Shown here: in pieces, positions 1 through 6,347 of the stretch
How positions within the stretch are numbered: position 1 is the stretch's first letter
Layout: each line of letters starts with the position of its first letter
Virus record (IMG/VR): IMGVR_UViG_3300044675_007478
Coordinates: 1-28,188 of that record
Origin: a virus
Direction: 5' to 3' (one strand)
Length of the DNA stretch: 28,188 bases
Notes under the pieces: model-generated
Database searches by the model: none
What the model was told of the DNA's origin: nothing
Seen by the model: the letters and a program-made list of their open reading frames with translations, nothing else
Position numbers and translations under genes: made by a program

Positions 1-93
1 TTCGCGAGGTATTGTAGATTTCCGCATCGCAGCCTCGATCGACTGCTGGAGCAATCCGAGGATCTGCGTGGTGTCCGTAGAATTTGCCGACAT
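1..93 (-). CDS. Partial phage-type ORF running off the left edge
   Basis: An open frame reads leftwards from an ATG at 93 and is still open at base 1 after 31 codons (MSANSTDTTQILGLL...). A GGAG sequence lies 5 bases upstream of the ATG, a good ribosome binding site. The visible part is a short polar N terminus followed by an amphipathic helix (ILGLLQQSIEAAMRK). I do not recognise the family. It lies downstream of the terminator-like hairpin that ends the next - strand gene, so it is probably transcribed separately. Confidence 0.55.
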   Translation of the reverse strand, partial: MSANSTDTTQILGLLQQSIEAAMRKSTIPRE

Positions 94-117
94 GATGGCT
101 CCGAGTGGTCTTCATCC

Positions 118-140
118 TGAAAACCGCCCCGAGCGGGGTG
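118..140 (-). terminator. Possible intrinsic terminator after the secreted PDZ-like gene
   Basis: On the - strand CACCCC and GGGGCG form a 6-bp stem (one G-T pair) around GCTC, followed by GTTTT. It lies about 30 bases after the stop of the 172-1005 gene. The T-run is short, so termination may be partial. Confidence 0.45.
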
Positions 141-171
141 TCCAAACAGTCTACGGACTCGGTCGGCAGAG

Positions 172-1005
172 TCAAGGCTTGGCCGACATCATGCGATAGA
201 AATCGACGACGTCCTTGTTGATCCAGATCTCCGAGAGCGACAGATCGTGGTCATAGTACTCTTTGGTTCCTGTCATGCGAACCTTGGTCCCTGGCTGAAC
301 CAGCAAATCACCAAATACCTGCGATACCTGACAAGTCTTTCGCTCCACAATGAACCCGGTCTTGATCTTCTCAGCACCGGTGAACGGCTTGACGTCGGCG
401 GTTTCCTTCCTGGTTCCATTGGCCACCGTGAGCGAATTGATGAACAACCACTCTTTGTCAACCCACAGGACCTCGGCTCGGAGCTGCGGCGGCTTGTCGA
501 TCTGGGCCAGCGCGTAAAGCTTGACCTGTTTCAACTGCCCCTCCGGTTCGAACTTGTGATCCCAACGAATGATCCCCTCGATCGAATCCACCGATCGCTC
601 CATCGACGATTGGAGCACATCGCGGTGCGTCATCACCTTGGTTTTGACGGTCCCGGACTTCCACACGTTCTTTCGAAGTGTGTGGCCGGCAAGCAGCACA
701 TCGGCTCCAAGCTCCAGCGACGAAAGCACCTCGGCAGCATCGTCCTCGGATCCGACCGGCTTGCGGTTAATGGCACTGACGATCGCCAACGGAAGCAGTC
801 CCCCGGCAGCAGTCGGCGTGTCCGGATTGACCACCGCGACCAGGATTCCCTTCTTGACCGGAAGCTTGGCAAATCCGAGCCCCTTCATCAAGGTTTCGTT
901 TCCCTGGATTGGGATCCCTGAGAATCCCAAGTGCTTGACGTCCCACTCGTCGGCGCCAACACTGCCGACCAACATGGCGACCATAAAAATCACTCGTGCG
1001 AACAT
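172..1005 (-). CDS. Secreted protein with a PDZ-like segment
   Basis: This 277-residue protein starts with a clear signal peptide: MFAR, then a hydrophobic stretch (VIFMVAMLVGSVGA) with a likely cleavage site before DEW. Residues about 28-110 resemble a PDZ-type fold: a GLGFAKLPVKKG strand, a V-NPDTPTAAGGLLP loop and a AINRKPVGSEDDAAEVL helix, as in the 'shared substrate site' of PDZ proteases. No protease domain is attached. The C-terminal half is strand-rich and unrecognised. A GAGGA ribosome binding site lies 8 bases before the ATG. Such exported PDZ proteins are common in planctomycete genomes. Inside a phage it would be a cargo gene acting outside the cytoplasm, or it marks a host boundary. 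The role is unknown. Confidence 0.75.
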   Translation of the reverse strand: MFARVIFMVAMLVGSVGADEWDVKHLGFSGIPIQGNETLMKGLGFAKLPVKKGILVAVVNPDTPTAAGGLLPLAIVSAINRKPVGSEDDAAEVLSSLELGADVLLAGHTLRKNVWKSGTVKTKVMTHRDVLQSSMERSVDSIEGIIRWDHKFEPEGQLKQVKLYALAQIDKPPQLRAEVLWVDKEWLFINSLTVANGTRKETADVKPFTGAEKIKTGFIVERKTCQVSQVFGDLLVQPGTKVRMTGTKEYYDHDLSLSEIWINKDVVDFYRMMSAKP

Positions 1006-1026
1006 TGGTTTTTCCTCGATTTTTGC

Positions 1027-1046
1027 GTTTTACTCCGTAGTAAAAC
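1027..1046. promoter_or_regulatory. Perfect 8-bp inverted repeat upstream of the secreted protein gene
   Basis: GTTTTACT and AGTAAAAC flank the tetranucleotide CCGT. The repeat lies 22 bases upstream of the ATG of the 172-1005 gene and has no T-run after it, so an operator or mRNA leader hairpin is likelier than a terminator. I see no other feature in the rest of the 262-base gap (1006-1267), and no convincing promoter. Confidence 0.4.
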
Positions 1047-1267
1047 TGGACGGTTTAGGAAATCTAGGACGGCTTTGACCATACGTGTCAAAACCCATCG
1101 GATACTAGCTGCGTTATTTCAAAGTCTTGTTGTTTTGAGTGGTGAAATCATGCCGAAAGTCAACGTTTTTATTGTCGACACCTTAGATTCCAAGGTTCTG
1201 CTTCGCTTCTCGCGAGTCGGACGAAAAAAGGCGAGTTGGATTGCCAGTCAGTGGGGAAAAAAGGGGG

Positions 1268-1663
1268 TTAGTCAGACGTCCGTTTTGATTTGCGACTCGG
1301 AGATTCCTTCGCCACCCTTGCTGCCTCAGCAAGTTGTTTCGCAATCGCCGACTTAGTTTTGCTGGACCTCTTTTCGCGATACTTCGCTTCGAGTGTCCGC
1401 TTTTCTTCAAGCTGCTCAGGGAGCAGCATTTCGTCGGCGTTTCTCATCACCATTGGACTGACAGGGCCGACGAACTTCCGGCCCTGCTCGAACACATGCT
1501 CCATGCCAGTGTGCAGCGTTTTCCATGCGCCGTGCGGAAACTCCTGGATTTTTGCGTCCTCCAGGTTCTTGAGTGCTGTTCGCATCTCCGTGGCCGCAAG
1601 CTCTAGCAGTTCAACGAACTTTCGGATTCGTTCGATCGGTATTTGGTTCTTCTCGTGGTTCAT
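1268..1663 (-). CDS. Small charged hypothetical protein
   Basis: A 131-residue protein starting MNHEKNQIPIERIRKF. An in-frame TTG start at 1690 would add nine residues. The ATG at 1663 is preferred because GAGAAAG lies 8 bases before it. The chain looks mostly helical: an acidic/hydrophobic N-terminal helix (RKFVELLELAATEMRTALKNLE), a middle with PHGAWKTL and GRKFVGP, and a very basic Lys/Arg/Ser tail (KREKRSSKTKSAIAKQLAE...RKSKRTSD) that could bind nucleic acid. No family is recognised. It is the first - strand gene leaving the divergent control region at 1664-1890, so its expression is probably set by the repeats there. Confidence 0.6.
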   Translation of the reverse strand: MNHEKNQIPIERIRKFVELLELAATEMRTALKNLEDAKIQEFPHGAWKTLHTGMEHVFEQGRKFVGPVSPMVMRNADEMLLPEQLEEKRTLEAKYREKRSSKTKSAIAKQLAEAARVAKESPSRKSKRTSD

Positions 1664-1700
1664 GCCGTAATCTTTCTCGATTTTTTTCAAAGATCAATAG

Positions 1701-1773
1701 CCCAATGAAAACATTGGGAAACATCTACACGAACGGGAGCACGTTGGGAGAATGTTGGGAGTAAGTTGGGAGA
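1701..1773. promoter_or_regulatory. Inverted repeat plus 11-bp iteron ladder (divergent control region)
   Basis: An 18-base inverted repeat, CCCAATGAAAACATTGGG, occupies 1701-1718. Three abutting 11-bp units of the form NNGTTGGGAGN follow at 1741-1751, 1752-1762 and 1763-1773, and a degenerate unit (CGAACGGGAGC) lies at 1730-1740. All share a YRTTGGGA-like half-site. The period of one helical turn puts the copies on one face of the DNA, as for a cooperative regulator. The array lies between divergent genes and directly upstream of a possible -35 box. Confidence 0.6.
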
Positions 1774-1779
1774 TTCCTG

Positions 1780-1808
1780 TTGACGTCTATAGACTTACAA
1801 CGTAAAAA
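1780..1808 (+). promoter_or_regulatory. Candidate early promoter with palindromic spacer
   Basis: TTGACG (1780-1785) and TAAAAA (1803-1808) are separated by 17 bases, a sigma70-like arrangement with a weak -10 box. The spacer contains GTCTATAGAC (1785-1794), a perfect 10-base palindrome where a repressor would block polymerase. The iterons end 6 bases upstream of the -35 box. It would drive the + strand genes from 1891. Confidence 0.4.
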
Positions 1809-1890
1809 TCCAGACAAGTGAAAACGAGCGTATGAAACGCTTGTCTCAGTGGCATGACGCCAACCGCGTCTCGCCCAGAGGGTTTTGGTC

Positions 1891-2205
1891 ATGAGCAACT
1901 CAAGAGAACAGCTGATTATGGTTTTGCGTGCTGGAAGGACTCGACGAAAGCAATCACGAGTCGAGGAGCGTGTCCGATGTGACAAGTGCCTCGGTACAAA
2001 TCGCGATGGTTCGGAGTGCGACAAGCAGGCAACGCGTCGAGGGCTTTGTGAGAATTGCTACCGCGCATGGATGTCCTCTGTTCGAGGAATGAATCCAGAG
2101 CAGAAAGCGGCAGCCGAATCTCGGTTGATCTCGGCTGGTGCTTTGCTTGGCGATCGGGAGGTTTTGAGAATCAAAAACAGGTCGGTTTTTGTGAGACTAG
2201 CTTGA
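1891..2205 (+). CDS. Small zinc-finger protein, first early gene
   Basis: A 104-residue protein. The ATG at 1891 is chosen over the in-frame TTG at 1885 because AGAGGG lies 8 bases upstream of it. After a basic N terminus (RAGRTRRKQSRVEERVR) come five cysteines, Cys30-x2-Cys33-x9-Cys43-x9-Cys53-x2-Cys56, within a C-K/E-C...GLCENCYRAW pattern typical of small phage zinc-binding modules. The C-terminal third is helical. As the first gene behind the early promoter, and separated from the rest by a strong terminator, it could be a regulator or antiterminator, but no such family is recognised. Confidence 0.7.
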   Translation: MSNSREQLIMVLRAGRTRRKQSRVEERVRCDKCLGTNRDGSECDKQATRRGLCENCYRAWMSSVRGMNPEQKAAAESRLISAGALLGDREVLRIKNRSVFVRLA

Positions 2206-2226
2206 GCCGCTTCGGGCGGGGTGTGT

Positions 2227-2263
2227 GGCCCCGGTATCACGGATCGATACCGGGGCCTTTTTT
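2227..2263 (+). terminator. Strong intrinsic terminator
   Basis: A perfect 12-bp stem (GGCCCCGGTATC with GATACCGGGGCC) closes a 7-base loop and is followed at once by TTTTTT. It lies between the zinc-finger gene and the next + strand gene, which starts only 26 bases after the T-run. The rest of the early block must be reached by read-through or from a promoter I cannot see. Confidence 0.9.
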
Positions 2264-2288
2264 CAATCTCAGTAAAGGGCAAGTCAGA

Positions 2289-2618
2289 ATGACGGGAAAG
2301 CAACAACGATTTTTGAATCATGTGGATCGACTGTATCAAGTCGCAGCTCGCGTCGGCGATCGCGAAGCAGTCCTGCGAGTCGGCTCGACTCTGCTGGTCG
2401 TACGAGGCTCGGTGCCAGAGTTGGCGTCGGCTTGGAATCAGTTCGCTCACCATGTCGGCAACACCGACGGGACGCTACTGAACCATCTGCGGTACTTCTG
2501 GGCCGTGATGCGAAACATGCGAGGCCGAGACTCAGTCACGCTCGTCGAACTGACGGCCGACGTCTCATTCACGGTCGAAGTCGACATCGAGGCCTCAGTC
2601 GTGGACATGGTGGCCTGA
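2289..2618 (+). CDS. Hypothetical early protein
   Basis: A 109-residue protein starting MTGKQQRFLNHVDRLY, with AAAGGG 9 bases before the ATG. The frame is open further upstream, but that part overlaps the zinc-finger gene and terminator and lacks this start signal. The sequence suggests an alpha-helical N-terminal half (RLYQVAARVGDREAVLRVG) and a strand-rich, acidic C terminus (VTLVELTADVSFTVEVDIEASVVDMV). No motif is recognised. Its TGA overlaps the next ATG (TGATG), so the two are translationally coupled. Confidence 0.65.
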   Translation: MTGKQQRFLNHVDRLYQVAARVGDREAVLRVGSTLLVVRGSVPELASAWNQFAHHVGNTDGTLLNHLRYFWAVMRNMRGRDSVTLVELTADVSFTVEVDIEASVVDMVA

Positions 2619-2998
2619 TGGGAATCGCCCTAAAACCAAAGAAGATCCAACCACTGCCCAGCAAACGACAGCCCGAAAATCACACGGTCGTCGTCGTGAT
2701 CGCCAGATCGTCGGCAGACGACATGCCGTTGAGAGCTTTCGTCGGCAGCAATGCGATGGCTGACGCTCTCACCTGGGCGACAAAGCTCGCCAAGTCCAGA
2801 GAGGCGACGACTGAGACGACGCATGCACTTGCTGCGTGGATGGGCTGGTCGGCTAGCACTGGCGTTATGGATCGCTTGCCGACCGGCATCACACATTTGA
2901 CCCTGGTGACCTTCGATAGAGGCGTCCCCAATGAACAAGAGACAATCGCTGTCGCAGCACCTAAGGCCGATCGGACTGTGAGGTGCAGCGATGCCTGA
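2618..2998 (+). CDS. Hypothetical early protein
   Basis: A 126-residue protein starting MGIALKPKKIQPLP at an ATG that overlaps the upstream stop. Strand-forming VVVVIARSS, an ALTWATKLAKSREATTETTHALAAWMGW helix pair and a final strand (ITHLTLVTFD) suggest a small alpha/beta fold. I do not recognise it. The end overlaps the following ATG by eight bases, as expected in a compact phage operon. Confidence 0.6.
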   Translation: MGIALKPKKIQPLPSKRQPENHTVVVVIARSSADDMPLRAFVGSNAMADALTWATKLAKSREATTETTHALAAWMGWSASTGVMDRLPTGITHLTLVTFDRGVPNEQETIAVAAPKADRTVRCSDA

Positions 2999-3479
2999 GA
3001 CACCTGACTGCTGGGAAGTCCTAGCCGACAAGATCCAAGATTGGATCGATTCGGCCCATGTCCCACCTAAGCTGGGATCGACAATGGAAGGCTACTGCGA
3101 AGTTGCGAAGATCATCCGTCGCAACTTACCACCGTCCTACGAACGGCACGTAGCACTGCGAAAGCTACTCGATTCGCAGAACTGGGCGGGTCGGATCTTG
3201 TCATGCAATTCCGTTTCGGACCGACACAAACAGGACATGGACTCAATTGCGTTGCACATGTCGGTGCCGAGGGTGCCCAAAAATGTCATGGGGATTTTCG
3301 CACGGTACTGGAGTCTCTTCACAGAAATCACAATCGCGCACGATTTTGATGGCGCCTTTGAGCACGTTCAGGCTGCTCGATTGCTGCTGGAGTCGCGAGA
3401 CGCAGCCGTGCGAGCATGCCTCGACATGCTAGCCGAACAACAGAAACAAGAACTGAGAGCCGTTTCTCAGTCGGAGTGA
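2991..3479 (+). CDS. Acb2/Tad1-like hairpin-domain protein (copy 1)
   Basis: A 162-residue protein starting MPETPDCWEVLADKI. Residues about 33-60 read EVAKIIRRNLPPSYERHVALRK followed by LLDSQNWAGR. This fits the helical-hairpin pattern LPPS-x-ER-x2-AL-x-KL...A seen in small phage proteins of the Acb2/Tad1 hairpin family. Acb2 oligomers sequester the cyclic nucleotide signals of CBASS and Tad1 those of Thoeris. A C-terminal second half (residues about 100-155) ends in LLLESRDAAVRACLDMLAEQ, echoing the same motif, so the protein may carry one intact and one degenerate hairpin. Assignment is from motif memory, not a search. Signal binding is inferred only. The neighbour at 3512 has the same motif. 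Confidence 0.6.
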   Translation: MPETPDCWEVLADKIQDWIDSAHVPPKLGSTMEGYCEVAKIIRRNLPPSYERHVALRKLLDSQNWAGRILSCNSVSDRHKQDMDSIALHMSVPRVPKNVMGIFARYWSLFTEITIAHDFDGAFEHVQAARLLLESRDAAVRACLDMLAEQQKQELRAVSQSE

Positions 3480-3511
3480 GTGAAGTGTTTTTTGCGAAAG
3501 GGCAAAAGACT

Positions 3512-4204
3512 ATGGCGTGGGAAATGAAAAACGATTCTTCTGGCGAAAGGCTTTATTCGGAGGGAAGTGGCCGGGTCAATAGACCCAACAGATCATACGT
3601 CCGGTTCCAGTCCAACGCTAATGTGGCAACGATTTGTTTTTTCACAGACGAAATCAAGCAGTTTAGTTGGATGCAAGCTGGGATCTGCATGGACATTACT
3701 GGAAGAAACCGCAATGAAAATCAAGTTTTAATTGAACATGTTGAAAAAGGGAATCTACTGTCTGTTGATGGAAAGCGCAACGCAAAAAAATGGTTGCGAT
3801 TACACGTTTCAATTCGAGATGCATGCGTGTTGCGGGAATGGTTGAAAATAAATCGGACGGAACAGGTTCGCGTTCCATTTTCTATTGCCACTAGCGATCA
3901 AACGTTGCAAGGTCTTGTGTTGCAATTTGAAAACGATTGCAGCGGTATTCAACCTGCATACCCCGCGATTTTGAAACACAGTGACAAGCAAGCGGACATC
4001 TCACCCATGATTGATCGCATGTTGGTCTGGTTTTCGTTTGATCACTTGCCCGACCACCTGAAGCTAGTGTCACAACCTTTTTTCGTTGTGGCTCATCGGC
4101 TATGTGAGTTGTGCGAGCCTGGGCCAGAGCGGACGGTGGCACTGCGGAAGCTGCTAGAGGCAAAAGACGCAGCGGTGCGAGCTAGGTTGCACCCAGGAGG
4201 TTGA
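3512..4204 (+). CDS. Two-part protein with C-terminal Acb2/Tad1-like hairpin (copy 2)
   Basis: A 230-residue protein from the ATG at 3512, with AAAGGG 9 bases before it. Residues about 1-160 are strand-rich and unrecognised. Their DNA is clearly richer in A and T than the flanking genes. The last 65 residues read FDHLPDHLKLVSQPFFVVAHRL followed by CELCEPGPERTVALRK and LLEAKDAAVRARL. This is a strong match to the consensus tail of hairpin proteins in many phages (GPERTVALRKLLEAKDAAVRA). In the Acb2/Tad1 family such a hairpin oligomerises and binds cyclic nucleotides. A fusion of an acquired N-terminal domain with the hairpin is the simplest reading. It could instead be an oligomerisation module with no defence role. 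Confidence 0.65.
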   Translation: MAWEMKNDSSGERLYSEGSGRVNRPNRSYVRFQSNANVATICFFTDEIKQFSWMQAGICMDITGRNRNENQVLIEHVEKGNLLSVDGKRNAKKWLRLHVSIRDACVLREWLKINRTEQVRVPFSIATSDQTLQGLVLQFENDCSGIQPAYPAILKHSDKQADISPMIDRMLVWFSFDHLPDHLKLVSQPFFVVAHRLCELCEPGPERTVALRKLLEAKDAAVRARLHPGG

Positions 4205-4432
4205 GTAACACACACGAACGAGCGTAGCGAGTCGCAATGGCCTTGTCATGGCGGTGCTTTTCGCAAGCTCGAACGTTGAGGCGGCAACTGCCTAAGTTGC
4301 GAGGACCGTATACCACCAAGTATTACCCTTTTCACGTTTGAGTAGCGGGTGTGAACCCCGCACGGTCCTTTGCCAGTCGTACGAGTGACGTACGAGGCGT
4401 TTCGGTTGATGTCTTTTCCAGCGGAGGCGACA
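4205..4432 (+). ncRNA. Candidate structured RNA / long leader
   Basis: This 228-base stretch has no convincing ORF but holds consecutive perfect stems. They are GCAACT/AGTTGC (4284-4300, 5-base loop), GGACCGT (4303-4309) with ACGGTCC (4362-4368), GCGGG/CCCGC (4345-4361, 7-base loop TGTGAAC), and TCGTAC/GTACGA (4377-4395, 7-base loop). The second and third stack without a gap as a 7+5 bp helix, like the acceptor and T arms of a tRNA. A GCCA lies at 4372-4375, just beyond the helix. Only 35 bases separate acceptor and T arm, and no anticodon arm is evident, so this is not a normal tRNA. It may be a leader controlling the small secreted protein at 4433, or an independent RNA. Confidence 0.4.
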
Positions 4433-4639
4433 ATGAAGTCCCAAAGTCTGTGGTTGGTTGTTTATGCGATGTGTTTGGTTCTTCTCGGCGGTGGCTATGC
4501 GGCGATCGCAGCAGCCGAGACGACCAAGTCGGCGACACAGTGCGTGTCAGGCCAGTGCTCACGTGCGATCTCTCGCACAGTGAAAACCCCAGTTAGGCAG
4601 TATCGTCCGCTCGTCGGACGCATCGTGCCTCGTCGTTAG
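4433..4639 (+). CDS. Tiny secreted protein
   Basis: A 68-residue protein. The ATG at 4433 has GGAGG 5 bases upstream and is preferred to the in-frame ATGs at 4370 and 4412. Residues 1-29 form a textbook signal peptide: MKSQS, a hydrophobic core (LWLVVYAMCLVLLGGGYAAIA) and an AAA/E cleavage region. The mature part is about 40 residues, basic, with one Cys pair (CVSGQC) and an Arg-rich end (VGRIVPRR). No family is recognised. Cargo acting at the envelope, for example in superinfection exclusion, would fit, but nothing proves it. Structured non-coding DNA lies on both sides. Confidence 0.65.
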   Translation: MKSQSLWLVVYAMCLVLLGGGYAAIAAAETTKSATQCVSGQCSRAISRTVKTPVRQYRPLVGRIVPRR

Positions 4640-4777
4640 CGCGGTAGCCCTTTCCCGCGCTGCACGGTCGCGGGTTACGTGGTGGCTTGCCACACGGAAG
4701 ACCCTCGGGGGGCGGTTCCCCAGCGATCGTTTTGTTTGTTGTGTGTTTTTTCTGGTTGTCATCTGAAAGGGTTCATG
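4638..4777 (+). promoter_or_regulatory. Structured intergenic stretch with competing hairpins
   Basis: AGCGCGG (4638-4644) can pair with CCGCGCT (4655-4661), or CCCGCG (4654-4659) can pair with CGCGGG (4669-4674). The two stems share bases and exclude each other. GTGG-CTTG-CCAC follows at 4682-4693. A G-rich/C-rich pair and a T-rich run (4731-4752) then lead to GAAAGGG, the ribosome binding site for 4778. This could be an attenuator or the terminator of the small secreted gene. Confidence 0.35.
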
Positions 4778-5113
4778 ATGCCAAAGTTATCAGGTTTTAC
4801 GCTTCAAGCCGGAAAGCTTTATGCGATCGGCTTGGGCACGAAAAAGAAACCAGTCAAGACGTTCTATGACGTCGACCTGGATCAGTGGTACATCCGATTC
4901 GGCGATGCACCTTGGAATCATCTCGGGGAGTTCATCGAGCAGAATCCAGGCATCGAGATCGACGAGGTCGACGTAGAAGGTCGGCAAGTCTCAGACGATG
5001 CTCCCGAGGTCGCTTGGCCCGCGGTGGCCACGGCTGCGGAAGTCGATGTGATGCCGACAGTCCAGTCGGCTGCGTCGGCACTTCCTGAACAACAACCAGC
5101 TTGGATGGAGTGA
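4778..5113 (+). CDS. Hypothetical early protein
   Basis: A 111-residue protein starting MPKLSGFTLQAGKLYAIG. Adjacent ATGs lie at 4775 and 4778. The second is favoured because GAAAGGG then lies 6 bases away. The N-terminal 70 residues look like a compact beta/alpha domain with several aromatic residues (FYDVDLDQWYIRFGDAPWNHLGEF). The tail from about residue 75 is acidic, Ala/Pro-rich and probably disordered. I do not recognise it. The next gene starts 5 bases after its stop. Confidence 0.65.
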   Translation: MPKLSGFTLQAGKLYAIGLGTKKKPVKTFYDVDLDQWYIRFGDAPWNHLGEFIEQNPGIEIDEVDVEGRQVSDDAPEVAWPAVATAAEVDVMPTVQSAASALPEQQPAWME

Positions 5114-5118
5114 TCGCC

Positions 5119-5466
5119 GTGACAGCGCTCGAGCAACAATTCCTCCCCCTGTCTGGCGATGCTGCGGATGCTAATCGAGACATCGTCCGATTGGCTGCGG
5201 CACGGTCGGACTCGGGCCGCAAGGAATCGAGGCTGATCGTCGGCAAGCGACTGCAAGTCTTCACGGCGATCTCCCGAGCTGCTCGCGGACTCACCATGCG
5301 TGAGATGGCCGCAATCAGTGGCCGGGGGATCAACTGTTGGACACAACCTTTCTCGGACCTGAGGGCCTGGGGAATCATCGAGACGACGGAAGAACGACGG
5401 GACGGAGGCACTGTGCACCGGCTCAAGAAAACGATTTCGGTAAATGACAAGGGAGAATGGGCATAA
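5119..5466 (+). CDS. Winged-helix DNA-binding protein
   Basis: A 115-residue protein. A GTG at 5119 with GGAG 8 bases upstream is the favoured start; a TTG at 5101 would add six residues. From about residue 45 the sequence reads as a winged helix: VFTAISRAARGLTMREMAAI, then SGRGINCWTQPFSDLRAWG as recognition helix, then IIETTEERRDGGTVHRLKKT as wing. This is typical of MarR/ArsR-like phage regulators that replace a classic repressor. The N terminus is short and polar. Its TAA overlaps the ATG of the metallopeptidase gene (TAATG). It probably regulates phage transcription; the DNA target is unknown. Confidence 0.65.
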   Translation: MTALEQQFLPLSGDAADANRDIVRLAAARSDSGRKESRLIVGKRLQVFTAISRAARGLTMREMAAISGRGINCWTQPFSDLRAWGIIETTEERRDGGTVHRLKKTISVNDKGEWA

Positions 5467-6347
5467 TGGCTTGGTATTCAATTGCAAATGAAGAAGTGAA
5501 CCTGACGATTCAGAAGGTGATGAAGGAGAACCACGGGGATCTGCATGCAGCAGGCGTGACGATCACCGCACTGATTGCCAGGAGCGAAGAGGGGCCAGCG
5601 ATCAAGGTGCGAGGCTCCGAGGCCGCTGGATGCATCCGGATCACCAAGCTAGCCGAGCGGACCTGCGGGCTCGGCGATGCTCTGATGACCCTCGACGGCG
5701 AATCGATGATCGCATGGAGCAGCAAGCGACTCCAAGCGGTGATCGACCACGAGCTGCGGCACCTGATGCTCGCGAAGAACAAAAAGACGGGTCAGATCCA
5801 ACTCGACGACGAAGGTCGGCCCAAGCTCCGGATCCGGCCCCACGATTTCGAGTTTGGCTGGTTCGCCAGGACTGCCGAGCTCTACGGCGAAGAGTCTTAC
5901 GAGGTTTCCCAGGCTCGTGAGATTGTGGCCGCTCAATTCGTCCAGGCTTTTCTTCCTGGCTTCGAGATCGATCCAGACCCCACCGGCCTGGCTGCGTTCC
6001 ATAGCAAGCTCGATCCAGTACGAGCGATCGGTTCGAGAGTCAAGCATGTCAACCTGACGGTTACCAAGAAGCAGATCGCCGAGCGTGAAAAGCTCCAGTC
6101 GGAAAAGACCGACGACACCCACAAGTTTCAAGTGATCGACGAAGAGGATGGCGAGGAAGGAACCACGGCAGAGTTTCTGGCGCTACGCAAGAAGATCGCT
6201 TCCGAGCGTCGCAAAAAAGACGTCATAGCCTCGAAAGACCACGACGAATTTGAGGCGTCCGTCCGCCGTCAATCCACCGCAGCTCTCTCGGCCAAGGCCA
6301 CCAAGCCCAAGCGAGCCAGCAAGAAAGGTGACACGGTGGCATCTTGA
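5466..6347 (+). CDS. Putative phage metallopeptidase
   Basis: A 293-residue protein. The ATG at 5466 overlaps the upstream stop and has AAGGGAGA before it; an ATG at 5457 is too close to that site. Residues 1-125 fit the 'putative phage metallopeptidase' family: a conserved AERTCGLGDALMTLDGESMIAW region, then VIDHELRHL with the zincin HExxH at residues 95-99, then a RPHDFEFGWF segment (residues about 126-135) in which the His and Asp could supply further ligands. Residues 190-293 are charged, Lys/Glu-rich and probably a flexible tail. Such proteins are common in phage early regions and their substrate is not known. The final 13 codons lie in a 50-bp repeat shared with the next gene. Confidence 0.75.
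   Translation: MAWYSIANEEVNLTIQKVMKENHGDLHAAGVTITALIARSEEGPAIKVRGSEAAGCIRITKLAERTCGLGDALMTLDGESMIAWSSKRLQAVIDHELRHLMLAKNKKTGQIQLDDEGRPKLRIRPHDFEFGWFARTAELYGEESYEVSQAREIVAAQFVQAFLPGFEIDPDPTGLAAFHSKLDPVRAIGSRVKHVNLTVTKKQIAEREKLQSEKTDDTHKFQVIDEEDGEEGTTAEFLALRKKIASERRKKDVIASKDHDEFEASVRRQSTAALSAKATKPKRASKKGDTVAS

Noticed and set aside
1150-1356. A + strand ORF starting MPKVNVFIVDTLDSK
   Set aside because: It runs into the 3' end of the - strand gene at 1268 and its second half has an unstructured translation; evidence for a real gene is too thin.
4303-4368. A genuine tRNA gene
   Set aside because: Acceptor and T arms are perfect but only 35 bases lie between them, the T-loop departs from TTCRA, and no 5-bp anticodon stem is found.
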